Shown here: piece after piece, positions 34,480 to 46,219 of the stretch
Layout: each line of letters opens with the position of its first letter
Numbering within the stretch: the first letter of the stretch is position 1
NCBI GenBank assembly: GCA_964017145.1
Contig: OZ024848.1
Span: 694,501-758,500 of the forward strand
Direction of reading: 5' to 3'
Origin: Agrocybe praecox
Taxonomy: Eukaryota > Basidiomycota > Agaricomycetes > Agaricales > Agrocybaceae
DNA: 64,000 bases
The notes under the pieces: model-generated
The model's input: only the letters and a program-made list of their open reading frames with translations
Told to the model about the DNA's origin: nothing
Databases searched by the model: none
Made by a program: the position numbers and the translations under genes

Positions 34480-36420
34480 GAAAGAAAAAAAAAACCCTGA
34501 CAGATATCAGTGCCCAATATGCAAGGAGTGGATCACTGTGAATGATAGCTACTGAAGTGGCCCAGAGACAATGATACTGCAGCACATCTCTTGAATGCAC
34601 AGTGGTTCACCCATCACCATTTTATTTAAATTCTTGCAGCAATAGTGTCAAATGGTTGCACTATCTCCTTTGAAAGAGGATAATTGCCAAAAGAAGTCAC
34701 ACATTCATCTTCCCCTTCTACAAATCAGAAACAGCATTTGCACTCAAACATAAATTATTGATTAGCATCTGGCCACAGAATGGCACATGGTTTCAAGAGC
34801 TTTGGCGGCACCTTCAGAGTTGGAGCATCATATTTCCAATTTCTCATTTGGCTGCTGTTGACAAAATAGCAGTTGCAGCAGTTAGAGTTGGACTATAGAC
34901 TTTTTGCTATTGAACAATTGCTGGGGAAAGTTTGCACAGTGGTAATGAAAATCTTACACAATGTTTAAGACTGGCTTACCACTCTTCATAGTAGCTATAT
35001 TTGTATGCTTAGGCAGGATTAATTTTAATTTCTTATTTTGAATGTTGAATCCTTTTTAATATTCTGGATTTTTTCTACTGACAGGACAATCATCAATTTG
35101 CTCCTTTTAGAATATTGAAGGTTGAAAATATACCAAATTACAGAAGGCCCATTGTCAACACAATTGCAATTTTGATTTGCCTACATTTCAGACAGGTGGG
35201 CAGAAAAGTACTACTGTGACAGGAAAGAGACATAGTTTTTAAAAAAATGCTTTCACTATTGCCATCCTCTCAACAAACAGCATTTAGAATACTTTACTGA
35301 CTTTCTCAGATTGCAACAAGTGGTCATAATCTTTCAAAGAAAGATCTCGAAGATAGACACAAATCTTTTACTGATTTCTGCTCAGAACTTCTGTTCTCTT
35401 TGCTGGACCCTATGGATATGCAAAAAAAACAGACCAGAAAGCTGCCAACATAACACCTTTCCAATGAAATACCCAAATTTGGATAGAAGCCTAAGCTGTA
35501 AGCAAAAAGGATTCAAAGGGAACCACTATACCAACTGTGCTTACTTCTAATGCTGTAGTCATCTTCCAGCTCTTGGAAAAGGACACTGTTATACTTTTTT
35601 GCAAATTGGCAACACCAGTGCAAAAATTGATTGTTTTATTTACTTCCTCTGTCGAAGCACTCTTACCCTCCAATTTTATCCCATCCATCTCAGATTTTCC
35701 TTCTGAGCTCTTAACAGACAATCTTGACTCCCCAGACCACTTGGGCATGCAGTATAACAATTGAGTATTCATTTAATTGTGGATGAAATTTTCAGAACAC
35801 CCTCTTGCATCCTCAGAAAAACCAGTTTTTATATGCCTTTAGAGACAATCCCACTCAATACAATGCTGTGAATGTATGGCTAGATGTGAATCAAAATACA
35901 ATGATGGCATCTATTGCAACAGTTTTTGCAGCAGCTTGTGTTCCCAAAATCTATGAATCCTAGTACAGATGTTTGTGCTTTAATGATAGAAAGAATGAGA
36001 GAAGTCATATTTTTCTCCTACAAAATGGTGTCTTCACCTTTACAGACCTGCACTCCCGTAATGGAATCTGGAATAAAGAAATTCAACTCTTTATACTCAC
36101 TGCTGAGGTTACAAGACTGCTTAGTCTCTACCTCTTTGTTATTTGGCCCATTGTAGCTCAGATTCTCTCTTCATTTGGATTAACTCCTCCCAAATATACA
36201 ACTTTTATTTGGGCTAACATTTATCCCTGCCACAAAGGCAAGAGAATTTGGGTATGGAATGAGACTAAGGTTGCAAAGATCATTGAACAGGTGACTGCAG
36301 ATGCACTAAAAGTTGCCCTTACTCTATTTCATTTCAGAGCCATGACAGAAAACTTGTTTCACTCAAATTTTTGGAGGCTTCATGAAGAAGAAGCTACCTC
36401 ATCCCCAGTTGATTGACAAG
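34480..36420 (+). pseudogene. Decayed gene with a zinc-finger scrap and a recombinase-like C-terminal region
   Basis: Near 34500 the frame reads RYQCPICKEWITV followed, past a stop, by ILQHIS-MH, a C2H2-like finger. After much broken sequence, 35973-36416 is open for 147 residues: IFLLQNGVFTFTDLHSRNG, EVTRLLSLYLFVIWPIVAQI, KGKRIWVWNETKVAKIIEQV, LKVALTLFHFRAMTENLFHS. The order (an output-strand block, a helix with a polar-aromatic LYLxxxxPI pattern, then an RxM/H near the end) reminds me of the tyrosine-recombinase-like region found next to fungal telomere-linked RecQ helicases. No helicase motifs remain. This assignment is tentative. Confidence 0.35.
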
Positions 36421-36950
36421 CACAACACATTAGATTTACCTCAATTCAGAACTATGGCTAGATATCCAATTATTTCCCCTCTGTCTGGTTCTTATGCCTC
36501 CACAACCTGTATGCCCATATTGTTGTCAGCGAGGTTTAGCATGCCTTCATAGGTCTAGGTGCTGTGATATGGGGTTGGCATAGGATTACATCTGTTGGTT
36601 CCTCGCTCATCTTGTGCTGCTTTGGTTACTAGAGTGCTCTAGAGTTTAGAATTAATTATGTAGTTTTTAAGCTCTCCAGTAATCACAAATTCTGCTTGAA
36701 GGATTTATCTTATATAAATAATTGAGAAGCCATAAAGATGTGAATGCTCCATCAGGAAAAACACTTTGGCCCTAAGTAGCCTTAAGGAAGTTAAAAATTA
36801 GAAAGGAGTTCTGTGGCATCCTAAAAAGTCTTGAGTAGCCATGAGTTGCCCTGACAAAATTATTACCTCATAATATAGAATTTAACCAGTATGACAATTG
36901 CCAGGTTATCTATTTAAATGTTTAATCATTAATTAATAGCAATATGGTTG
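36421..36950. other. About 500 bp with no supportable gene
   Basis: Trailing decayed sequence after the recombinase-like remnant. A scrap reading SIQNYG and SARFSMPS may be its tail. Confidence 0.3.
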
Positions 36951-37200
36951 GAATTGATGGGATCAAAATGCAAACATATGACTTTTTGATTGCCTCTATT
37001 TACATGTTTGGTCTCTACTAATATGATTTTATGGCCTCAAATTTAAATAAATAATAAATAAAAGAGTGGCAGTCCTTTAGCATGCAGGGTGCTAAACAAA
37101 CAAGACTTATAAGTGCCATCAGAATCATCCCAAATGACTTAAGACTTTGAGATTTAAAGATAAAGTTTTTTGATGCATGATAGATAAGAATATATAGCAT
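36950..37200 (+). repeat. Truncated MITE-clan copy
   Basis: Carries GCCTCTATTTACATGTTTGG, TGGCCTCAAATTTAAATAAA and GACTTTGAGATTTAAAG, the left half of the clan core. Confidence 0.6.
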
Positions 37201-37767
37201 CAAACATCCTGATATAGTACTGTAAATCTTGAATATAACAGAAATTTAACCCAGTTTCAAAGGTGCTCTGTGCTGCTCTGAGGAACCTTGGATTTCTCTA
37301 GAATGCCCTGAGAGAAAGAAAATATCTTGGACTGAAGACTGAGATGCCCTTAGGAGCTCTGACTGCCCTGACTGCCCTGAACTGCCCTATAGCATCCCAG
37401 GACTCCTTGAGGGCAGTCAGGGCAAAATGTATTTTTTTCTGATGCTTGAAATATATTTACAAAAATTATCACTCACCACCATTTTCATTTCAGTTTGAAG
37501 ACAAACTATTAGTTGGTATCACAGTCCAACTGCTGCACCAAGGGGGCTCAAAGTTGATGTCAAATATGTTGCTGATGCAGCTATCATAGTAAGTGTTTTA
37601 TTACTATCTGACTTGCATATACTTAAAAGTGCATTTAGATTGTACATATGTTCTAGAGGGCCAAAAGTAGTGTTTGGAATAGCCACTTGAGGGTCAATGA
37701 CTGCAAGCTTTTAGTGTCTTATAGGGACCTACAAACATGTTGCCTCAAAAGACATAAGAATATCCAG

Positions 37768-38870
37768 GTATTGGAAATTGACAATAGTGTAATTAATAGT
37801 CAATAGACTTGTAGTCAACAATAAAGTAAAGTCTCACAGCCTCTACTGTCAAATTTATGCATAAAGCACTGGTAGTTACCAATTAAGGGTTATGCATCCC
37901 CACCGGCCACTTCCCAAGCCCTCTGGCTGGCCTATTGTGACATATTGTGACCATTTCTGACTCCATGCACATGACTTTTTGCTTGCCTCTAATTACATGT
38001 TTGGGCTCCATTCATTTGTTTATATGGCCTCAAATACAAACAAATAATAAATAATGATATCAACAAGCAGAAGCAGGCATGGTACAAAATAAACAAGGCC
38101 TTTGAGTGACATCACATTCAAATAACCCAATAAGGCAAGAGGACTTTGGACTTTGAGATTTTGCGATAAAGGCCTTCTATATATGATAGATGGGACTAAG
38201 ATATGACCAAACAAGATCAAATCTATTTTTAGCACAAAATTTCTATTTTTAAAATATTTTTATATTGAGTAGGTAATACATTTATGTATAGTCCGAATTT
38301 ATTTTTAGAACAATTTGCATATTTGGTTAGTTTAAGCCTAAAATGGTATAGTACACTTTTTTGATGATTTTAAAATTTTTTTTGGCTCACTATGAATATT
38401 TTAATCTTTTATTTTGATTTGTATCCGGCTTTCTGTGGATATTTTGCATTTTGTGGCTGAACCGTTGATGATTATGTAATAAAAATATTTAGCATGATCC
38501 CTGAATTTTTTTCTACAATTTTGGTTTGGTGGCTGTGCACCAGATCACATGACTTTCACATGGCTACAGCCCTCTAGTCACTGTCAGTCACCCTGATACA
38601 TGATATTGGGCAGATGAGTAGTGGCCAGTGGGAATGCATAACCTTTAAGTGGTAACTACCAGTCATTCATGGATGAGTCTGCTAGTAACTTGTGAGTCTC
38701 AAATGCACAACAATGACCAGTCTTACTGAAAATAGTATATTGCTTCTGTATAGCCAAAATCCCTATCTAGTGTCTTGAATACTCTCAAATATAATTTTAA
38801 AAAAAAGGTTTGTTTGTCCATATTTACCCTAAAAATCCCTATGTGTAACTTTAGGTGCCCACAATATTGT
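37768..38870 (+). repeat. Copia-type LTR interrupted by a MITE
   Basis: GAAATTGACAATAGTGTAA onward matches the LTR at 46220-46450. The match resumes after the MITE with CTCAAATGCACAACAATGAC and continues to AAAATCCCTATGTGT. The uninterrupted copy at 46220 therefore acts as the empty site for the MITE. Confidence 0.8.
37837..38694 (+). mobile_element. MITE, 858 bp, in a Copia LTR
   Basis: Ends CAGCCTCTACTGTCAAATTT and, in reverse from the right, CACAAGTTACTAGCAGACTC. A 7-bp duplication AGTCTCA flanks it (37830-37836, 38695-38701). The related LTR at 46220 has a single AAGTCTCA at the same place. The internal TIR extension holds GGTAGTTACCA and GGGTTATGCATCCC. No coding capacity. Confidence 0.85.
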
Positions 38871-39229
38871 GTTCAAAATCAGTGGTGCACCAAACTATTT
38901 TCTATACTACATATTATATACTGTTGGATTCATCTTGTTAAAAAGATTCTGAATCCAAAAAGTTCTCATCCATAGCTGTACTTTACAAAATGCTGTCCAA
39001 AAACACTTAAAAACAGCGAAATCTATATAAAAGTCCATATGTACAAGTTTGAATTCAAAGTGTTTGATCACTAATTTTAATACCAGGAGAATTAATGCAA
39101 CGTCTGGGCCAACTTTACCTTCCAAGTCAAGAAAGAGCTGCAGTCTGATCTTTGTGTTCTCTTGCCTAACTGAAACCCTGCTTCATGCACACTGGACAGC
39201 CTTGGTCAAAAAGATATGTCTGAATATTG

Positions 39230-39694
39230 TTAAACATTTAGGCTCTACTCATATGTTTATATGGCCTCAAATATAAACAAATAATAAATAATAAAGTTAG
39301 TAGCCAGGGGCAGGCTTAATACAAAACAAACAATGTCTTTGAGTGACATAACATTCAAATAACCCAATAAGGCAAAAGAACTCTAAACTTTCATATAAAG
39401 TCCTTTTGATGCATGATGAACATGACCAAATAAGATTAAATACATTTTTAGAACAGATTTATTTTCAGAACACATACATATTTAGATTGTTTATGATTTT
39501 TTTAAAGAACATTTTAATAAAATAATTTGGTGGCTGTGCACTAAATCACATGACTTTCACATTACTACACCCTTCTAGTCACTGTTGGTCACTCTGATGC
39601 ATCATTTTGGGCAATGAGCATTAGCCCCTATGAATGCATACTTTATGTGGAGTAATTATGCATCATTTACACATACATTTGACAGACACAGGTG
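39230..39694 (+). mobile_element. 5'-truncated MITE-clan copy
   Basis: The core starts at TGTTTATATGGCCTCAAATA and the right end is GACAGACACAGGTG, the reverse of the left end CACCTGTGTCTGTCA at 45000. The left terminus is missing. Confidence 0.7.
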
Positions 39695-39939
39695 TATGCT
39701 TCAAAGCATACCCATCTCATGTCCCCCTCCAAAAGGGGCATGGCATTGCAGCTCAGGTGTCATAGCAGTATGATGTTGGCAAAATTATCTATAGCTTGAA
39801 ATTTGCACTGTAAGGCTGAATAAAATCATACTGAGGATCTCAAAATTTTCTTCTATAGTATTATTGTCACTTTTCTCCTACCAAAAAGGTAGAATTTCTG
39901 GTACAAAAAGGGTGGATCCCTACCAACAACACCTCAATT

Positions 39940-41010
39940 TCAGGATATGAGCAGCAAAAATGAAAATGAACTTATGTCACTGAAGTCATTCTTATTGCTA
40001 AAACCTTGGTTATCCACCACAGCAGATTCTTGTGTGCTAACCTGGTTGACCTCCAGTGTTATTGAAGTCATTATTAATTTGATACACTCTTGGCTTATAA
40101 CACCTTATATTTTTGACAATAGCTTGCACCACACCTAGTATCCATATATAACATTGGTAAGTACACTGTAAAAACACATAATAAAATGCATTTTGCTAAT
40201 TGACCAGGCCTCAGCAAATACGAGACAGATTCAGTGGCAGAAGAGGATGAAAGTGAATATAAGATAGAGTCAAAGGCAGAAGAAGAGGAAAGTGAACACA
40301 AGATGGAAGATGTGCAGAGCAATAGCAAGATAAGTACTGCACACTGTTCAGCAGATTGCAAGGTTAACAATAACATATTGTTCACCCAAGCAAACTTAAA
40401 TGGCAGACCTATGTAGAGAAGAGCAATTGCTGACCTACAGACATTCAGTGACAGTGACAGTATTGGGGCTAGTCCTTGAGTATTGGTTGTTGACAAGAAC
40501 ATACAGTCAAAAAAAATCCATTTGTCTTCAAGCTACGACATATCTGCAAGAATCCCTACCAAGGACTCTCAATCTTTGCTTATGAATGACTACATGCACT
40601 TACCATCATGGGAACACCTGTTATTGTCAGTAGATGTGATTGAAAAAGATGTTGAAGTCAAAGGTCATTATAATGTGATGTTCACACTGTAATGTTTCAC
40701 TATCACTGTGCTATTTTGTCATGGCAGCAAGGAAAAGTGTAAGCATGGGGTTGATGGCGATATGGATGGCAGTAAGTATCAGCACTGAAAGAAAAGGCAG
40801 GAAAAGGTTAGAAAAGAAGGCCACCAACCACACCCCAGTATGCAGTGTCATATAGTAGAGAAATGCAACCCTGTCAAGGTCTCAGTTGACCTTGCTAGTC
40901 TTCCTGCAACATCTTGCGGTTATCAAGCTAAATATTACAAAAAAACAGGTTCAGATTCTGCTGATATCCACAGTATACAAGAAGCACACCTGTATCATTC
41001 ACTTGAAGTC
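39940..41010 (+). pseudogene. Decayed exons upstream of the TET/JBP-like remnant
   Basis: Coding-like blocks with acceptor-like borders: after TTTCAG at about 39943 MSSKNENELMSLKSF; after GACCAG at about 40207 an acidic block SKYETDSVAEEDESEYKIES; then SYDISARIPTKDSQSLLMND; and at about 40905 SLPATSCGYQAKYYKKTGSD leading to a MITE. They could be the N-terminal part of the dioxygenase gene at 41803, since the last block ends at the MITE and the dioxygenase frame resumes on the other side. That link is inference. Confidence 0.35.
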
Positions 41011-41014
41011 TTCA

Positions 41015-41790
41015 AGCCTGGCTGTTGCCAATACCAGAGTATTTATCCAGAGTGGAACTTACCAAGGCCTGGCAGTTGCCAGTCCAACATCATGTAAATG
41101 TCTATTATCATGTGATAGTCATGTGATTTGGTGCACAGCCACCAAACCAAAATTATATGGTTGCTTAGAGAAAATTTCAGGGATCATGCTAAATATTTTT
41201 TATTATATAACTATCAACACTTCAGCCACAAAACATGAAATATTCATAGAAAGCCAGATACAAATCAAAACAAAAGATTAAAATATTCATAGCATGCTAA
41301 ATATAAATTTTAAAATCATCAAAAAATGTGTGCTACACCATTTTAGGCTTGATCTGCTCAAATATGCAAAGTGTTCTAAAAGTAAATCTGTTCTAAAAAT
41401 AGATTTAATGCTATTTGGTTTTGTCTTAGTTGCCATCATTATTGATGGCTTTTACGCAAAAACCTCAAAGTCCAAGGTTTACTTGCCTTATTGAGGTATT
41501 TGGTTGTGACATCACTCAAGTCCTGACTTGTTTGGTATTAGGGTATGTTGATGGCTGATTATAACTTATTTATTGTTTGTTTGTATTTGAGGCCATAAAA
41601 TTGTTGCAATGGACCCTGAATATGTAAATAGAGGCAAGCAAAAAGTCATGTTTTGTATTTTGATGCAATCAGTAACAACTAGTCACAACACATGACTAGT
41701 CAGGCATATAGGCAGTGAAACAAATGCCTTTGCCATTCTGGATAAAAACACTGTTATTGGCAACTACCAATATTTCATATAAGAATCTGA
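41015..41790 (-). mobile_element. MITE-clan copy inside the TET/JBP-like remnant
   Basis: The ends share GTTGCCAATA(A/C)CAG and TTTATCCAGA(A/G)TGG in inverted orientation. The interior is the clan core in reverse (GCACAGCCACCAAA, TCAAAGTCCAAGGTT, TTGTATTTGAGGCCATAAAA). The exact ends and duplication are not resolved. Confidence 0.7.
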
Positions 41791-41802
41791 ATGACATGGC
41801 CG

Positions 41803-42728
41803 AGAAGCAATTGAACAAGGTTATCAAGTTATCCCATGGAATGGAAGGTGTGTCGTCCACATTAAGTGCCTGTGCTGCTGTTTAATTAACACTGTATTTC
41901 AGAGACCCCATGCCTCTAGTTGATGGCAATGGGTCAGTATAGAGGTGTTAGCTGGCCAGGTTAAGGACGATAAGTATGCCAAAGCTTGTGAAAAGCTATT
42001 TCAGCTACTACTTAGCATCAGTGCCCTACCACAAATGCATGAAGACGCATTAAAAAATTGCTGGGGCAATTTTACGGTAATTAATATAGGGATAACACAT
42101 GGACAGGATACTACTTCACTTGTCAATTTACACGCACCAAGTTTGACAGGTGCTCCCAGTAAATACACTGACCTGGTGGACAGCATCTTTCATAACCCCA
42201 GCCTGATGCTTTTGACATCATTCCAAAGCTGTATGCCCTTTGATTCTGTCATCTGCGCTCTGTTCTGACGGATCAACCTTGGCTTTAGATTGCTACTCCT
42301 TTTGGTGCCTCAAAGTTCATTACAAATACGTCTCAAAACTGAATGCTCTCTGGGAAAAAATTCCCTCTCTGAAATGCAATTTCAACAATAGTGTCTTTCC
42401 ATGTTGCGCCCTCAATTGTGAGAGCAACATGTGAACAATGCAGCACCGCAACTCGATGAATTGTATGAATGGCTGGTGTGCAATTACTGCACTCAGTCGC
42501 TTTGACTTGAAAATTAGCAGACACTTACTTCTCCCCGACCTCAAGCTCGCTATTGAATTCTCTGTTGGCACTGTTATTTTGATCCCATCTGCAACTGTAA
42601 CACACTCTAACATCCCTGTACAAAAAGGTAAAAAAAGGGCTCTGTTTATGCAATTTGTTGCTGGCAGATTATTTTACTACATCAACAACCATTTCATGAT
42701 GGAAATACAGCTTGAGAGTAAGGATTGA
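41803..42728 (+). pseudogene. TET/JBP-like 2-oxoglutarate/Fe(II) dioxygenase remnant
   Basis: The first exon reads HGREAIEQGYQVIPWNGR. A 55-bp intron follows (41848-41902, GTGTGT...TTTCAG), then DPMPLVDGNGSV, then after a frame change VLAGQVKDDKYAKACEKLFQ, GITHGQD, later FWCLKVHYKYVSKLNALW, NNSVFPCCALNCESNM, and finally HRNSMNCMNGWCAITALSRF, LLLPDLKLAIEFSVGTVILI, PSATVTHSNIPVQ, ALFMQFVAGRLFYYI. This is the double-stranded beta-helix order of basidiomycete TET/JBP proteins, which oxidise 5-methylcytosine. The metal-binding HxD reads HRN (42444-42452), and several frameshifts and stops break it, so it is dead. Such genes are known to be expanded alongside KDZ transposons in fungi. Confidence 0.72.
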
Positions 42729-42889
42729 GGGCTGTACAATAAGAAAATAACTGAAAAGCCTTTTTGGTGGGCAAAAAGTCTAGCCAAGTATGCAAAGCTT
42801 TCAGATTTTGGACTCTTTCATACATAGTTACAAAATGAATGAATTGCTACAAGAAAAACTACACTGTGTGTTTAATTTATTTTGCATGT

Positions 42890-43371
42890 TGTCAGGGTTT
42901 CCCCTATTTTTCCTTATTTTCTATATTTATTTCGCATTTTTCCCTTTCTTAATTGTGTAGATATCTTATCTCTTTTATCTTATCTCTTATCTCTTTGATT
43001 AGATACTTATTACTTTACATTCTTCTGAGCACAGCCTCAACACAGCCTTGCATAGCTTGCACAGCCCTGCACAGCTTACACAGCCTTGCATAGCTTTAGC
43101 ACAGCCTCCTTCATTCTACATCATTCCTTTTCTTTCCTTATGATGTCATTGTCTTATTCATCATTCTTTGCTTATGATATAATGTAGGAACATTCTAGAA
43201 TACCTGTAGAGTATAAATACTGGACCTGTAGGTAGCTGTAGCCTCAGCTACCTCTTAGAATATCCACTATCATTGGTGCGATCTCTTAGAACCATTGAGT
43301 GTCTCTCTCTCTCTCTTTTGCTTTGTCTTTGTTGGTGGCCTTGTCACACTGATCTTAGTGTTGCCCTGATA
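42890..43371 (+). mobile_element. Solo LTR, 482 bp
   Basis: Starts TGTCAGGG and ends CCCTGATA, an 8-base terminal inverted repeat with one mismatch, flanked by a perfect CATGT duplication (42885-42889, 43372-43376). A TATAAATA box lies at 43212-43219, with a polypyrimidine CTCTCTCTCT downstream at about 43303. It also holds clustered CACAGCC(T/C)TGCA words (43025-43105). No internal element of this LTR family is visible here. Confidence 0.8.
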
Positions 43372-43419
43372 CATGTACACTCAAAAGAGGTAATCAAATA
43401 GAAAATACCCCGTTCATAT

Positions 43420-44999
43420 TCACATCTTAGAAGTACCTACAGTGAACATGAGAAATAGATATAGAATGGGTACATAAGCTACTACTATTACAATCAATGT
43501 GGTGCAAAGAATCATTTGAGAGGGCCAACCAAAGGTGCTTGAAGCACCTATTACATCACTCAGCTGTCTGAAAGTCAGCAATTGCTGGTGTTGGAGAAGA
43601 AAGGGAGAGCAAACCATTTTCCATTCCCAAAGTGAGATATGTCCATTGACTGAACCACCTGTGACAAGTTTGTGTTGCGATGACACCTTTATATCCTATT
43701 AGTTTGATTCATGGTGTGTAAGAGCCTTACAAATGCTGATACAACGATACAAACCCATACTTTGTTATATCAGAATGTCTAACTCAAGTGGAAGGTTACT
43801 GACTCAGTGATGACCCTTCTTGCAAACATCATACCACCTGCAAAGTGCTGAGGGCATACAAACTTATACCGCCCACCACAATGAAGCCATTGCCTATGAA
43901 TTTGAGAGAAATTGTTTTGTTATCCTCAGCCTCTACTGTCAAATTTATGCATGAAGCACTGTTAGTTACCAGTTAAGGGTTATGCATCCCCACTGGCCAC
44001 TTCCCAAGCCCTCTGGCTGGCCTATTGTGACCTGATGTGTCCTATTGTGACTATTCGTGACCATAGTCATGTGTCTGCTATTGATGCCATCAAAATCTAT
44101 GCACATAACTTTTTGCTTGCCTCTATTTACATGTTTGGGCTCCACTCATTTGTTTATATGGCCTCAAATAAAAACAAATAATAAATAATGATATCAGCAG
44201 GCAGGGGCAGGCATGATACAAAACAAACAAGGCCTTTCAGTGATGTCACATCCAAACAACCCAATAAGGCAAGAGGACTTTGGACTTTGAGTTTTTGCAA
44301 TAAAGGCCTTTCATGCATGATATAGATGGGAATAATACATGACCAAACAAGATTAAATCTATTTTTAGAACAGATCTATTTTTAGCATATATTTTATATT
44401 TTTAAAACATTTTGATATTGAATAGGTAATACATTTATTTATAGCCTGGAACTATTTTTAGAACACTTTACATATTTAGTTAGTTCAAGCCTAAAATGGT
44501 ATAGTACATATTTTTTGATGATTTTAAAAAAAAATTCAGCTCACTATGAACATTTTAATCTTTTATTTTGATTTGTATCCGGCTTTCTGTGGATATTTTG
44601 TGTTTTGTGGCTGAACCATTGATGATTATGTAATAAAAATATTTAGCACGATCCCTGATTTTTTTTCTACAATTTTGGTTTTTGGTGGCTGTGCAACAGA
44701 TCACATGACTTTCACATGACTATGGCCCTCTAGTCACTGTCGGTCACCCTGATACATGACATTGGGCAAGTAAGTAGTGGCCTGTGGGGATGCATAACCC
44801 TTAAGTGGTAACTACCAATCATCCATGGATGAGTCTGCCAGTAACTTGTGTTATCCTTGGCTGCAATATTTTGCAAAATTGAGCCATAAGGGTTGAGGTC
44901 AGAAAGTGTGAATATATCTATCCCATCAGCCAAGTTTGTGATCACAAAATACTTAGCACTACTGCTAATTGCAGATGAGCCACTGGGTGTTGAGTTAGG
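43420..44999 (-). pseudogene. WD40-like gene remnant, split by a MITE
   Basis: On the minus strand, from 44999: TPSGSSAISSSAKYFVITNL, ADGIDIFTLSDLNPYGSILQ, NIAAKDN up to the MITE, then KTISLKFIGNGFIVVGGISLY on the other side in the same frame. After stops, 43686-43420 has QHKLVTGGSVNGHISLWEW, a typical WD40 strand set (GG...G.I.LW). Agaricomycete genomes hold many WD40-like genes with the pattern FVAISNL-DGFD-Y. The N-terminus is lost where another MITE copy begins at 45000. Not functional. Confidence 0.6.
43927..44850 (+). mobile_element. MITE, 924 bp, in the WD40-like remnant
   Basis: Ends CAGCCTCTACTGTCAAATTT and, reversed, CACAAGTTACTGGCAGACTC, the same as the 37837 copy. TTATCCT duplicates flank it (43920-43926, 44851-44857). 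Removing element plus 7 bp restores AAKDNKTISLKF on the minus strand. Confidence 0.88.
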
Positions 45000-45500
45000 C
45001 ACCTGTGTCTGTCAAATGTATGCATGAGTGATGCATAGTTGCCCTATATAAAGTATGCATCCACAGGGCAACTGCTCAACTGCCCAAAGTGATGCATCAG
45101 GGTGACCAACAGTAACTAGAGGGGCGTAGTCATGTGAAAGTCATGTGATCTAATGCACAGCCACCCAAGTTATTTTGATTAAAATGTTTTAAACATAAAA
45201 TTTTCATAAATCACCTAAATATGTATGTGTTCTAAAAATAGGTCTGTTTTAAAATAAATTCATTCTTATTTGGCAAATTTGTGATTGTTCTAAAAGTAGA
45301 TGCAAGTTAAAAATAGATTTGATCTTATTTGGTCATATCTTGGTCCCATCTATTATGCGTGAAAAGGACTTTATCCAAATATTTCAATGTCTCCAAAGTC
45401 CTCTTGCCTTATTGGGTTGTTTGGATGTAATGTCACTCAAAGGTTTTGTTTGTTTTATATCAAGCCTGCCCCTGCCTGTTGAGATTATTATTTATTGTTT
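45000..45500 (-). mobile_element. Truncated MITE-clan copy, reverse orientation
   Basis: Starts CACCTGTGTCTGTCAAATG, then GGGCAACTGCTCAACTGCCC, the reversed core (CACAGCCACCC, CCAAAGTCCTCTTGCC), and is cut at about 45500 by a LINE fragment. Confidence 0.75.
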
Positions 45501-45501
45501 G

Positions 45502-45725
45502 TCTTTCACTTCACGGAGCCAAGTACCTTTGTTGAGATACGTTGGCTTGAGCAAACCCCCGTCAAGGTTCTTGAGAGGCAGAAAGTTATGCCTTCTACAG
45601 TTGGGATCCCAGAAGAGAACCTTCCAGTCTTCCTATACACCTTTAGTAACGGCCTTTCATACACTATCCAGAGAAGTAGCTGGCTGAAGTTCGACTTGGG
45701 TCTGACAAATATCATGGTCTTCCTT
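45502..45725 (-). mobile_element. LINE ORF2 fragment
   Basis: Matches 18270-18510 in the same (minus) orientation at moderate identity. That segment corresponds to the region between RNase H and the CCHC motif of the LINE at 17436-19882. Confidence 0.8.
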
Positions 45726-45727
45726 GT

Positions 45728-46219
45728 GAGTTGACGTCAGAGCAATGTCTCAAGACAATTGAAGAGAAAAGCAAAATGAGTCTCATCCCTTACATTTCTG
45801 CTGTTGGATCTCTTATATATCTGGCCATGATGACCAGACTGGATATTGCATTTGTAGTGGCTTTATTAGCCCGGTTCAATCACAATCTTGGTGAAGAACA
45901 TTGGAAAGCAGTCAAGCACTTGTTCAGATATGTGAAGGGCACATTGGATATAAAGCTGGAATATGGACCAGACCCAACAATTGATGATGAATTATTTGTG
46001 ACATACAGCGATGCTGACCATGAAGGAAATAAAGACAATGGAAAGTCAACAAGTGGCTATATGGTGAAGATTGGAAAAGGAGCAGTAGCATGGAGGAGCA
46101 AACTACAACCTGTAATGACAAGGTCAACTACAGAGGCAGAGTTTATTGCAGCTGGAGCAGCAGGGATGGAAATATGTTGGATACAGAACATTCTCAAGGA
46201 ACTTGGATATACACCAACC
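45728..46219 (+). pseudogene. Copia pol C-terminal fragment (RNase H)
   Basis: Reads MSLIPYISAVGSLIYLAMMT, RLDIAFVVALLARFNHNLGE, EHWKAVKHLFRYVKGTLD, then RNase H residues YSDADHEGN, KSTSGYMVKIGKGAVAWRSK, and STTEAEFIAAGAAGMEICWI. This is the standard end of Ty1/Copia Pol. The frame stops at GYTPTC where an LTR starts, before the usual IYCDN block, so it is truncated at both ends. Confidence 0.9.
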
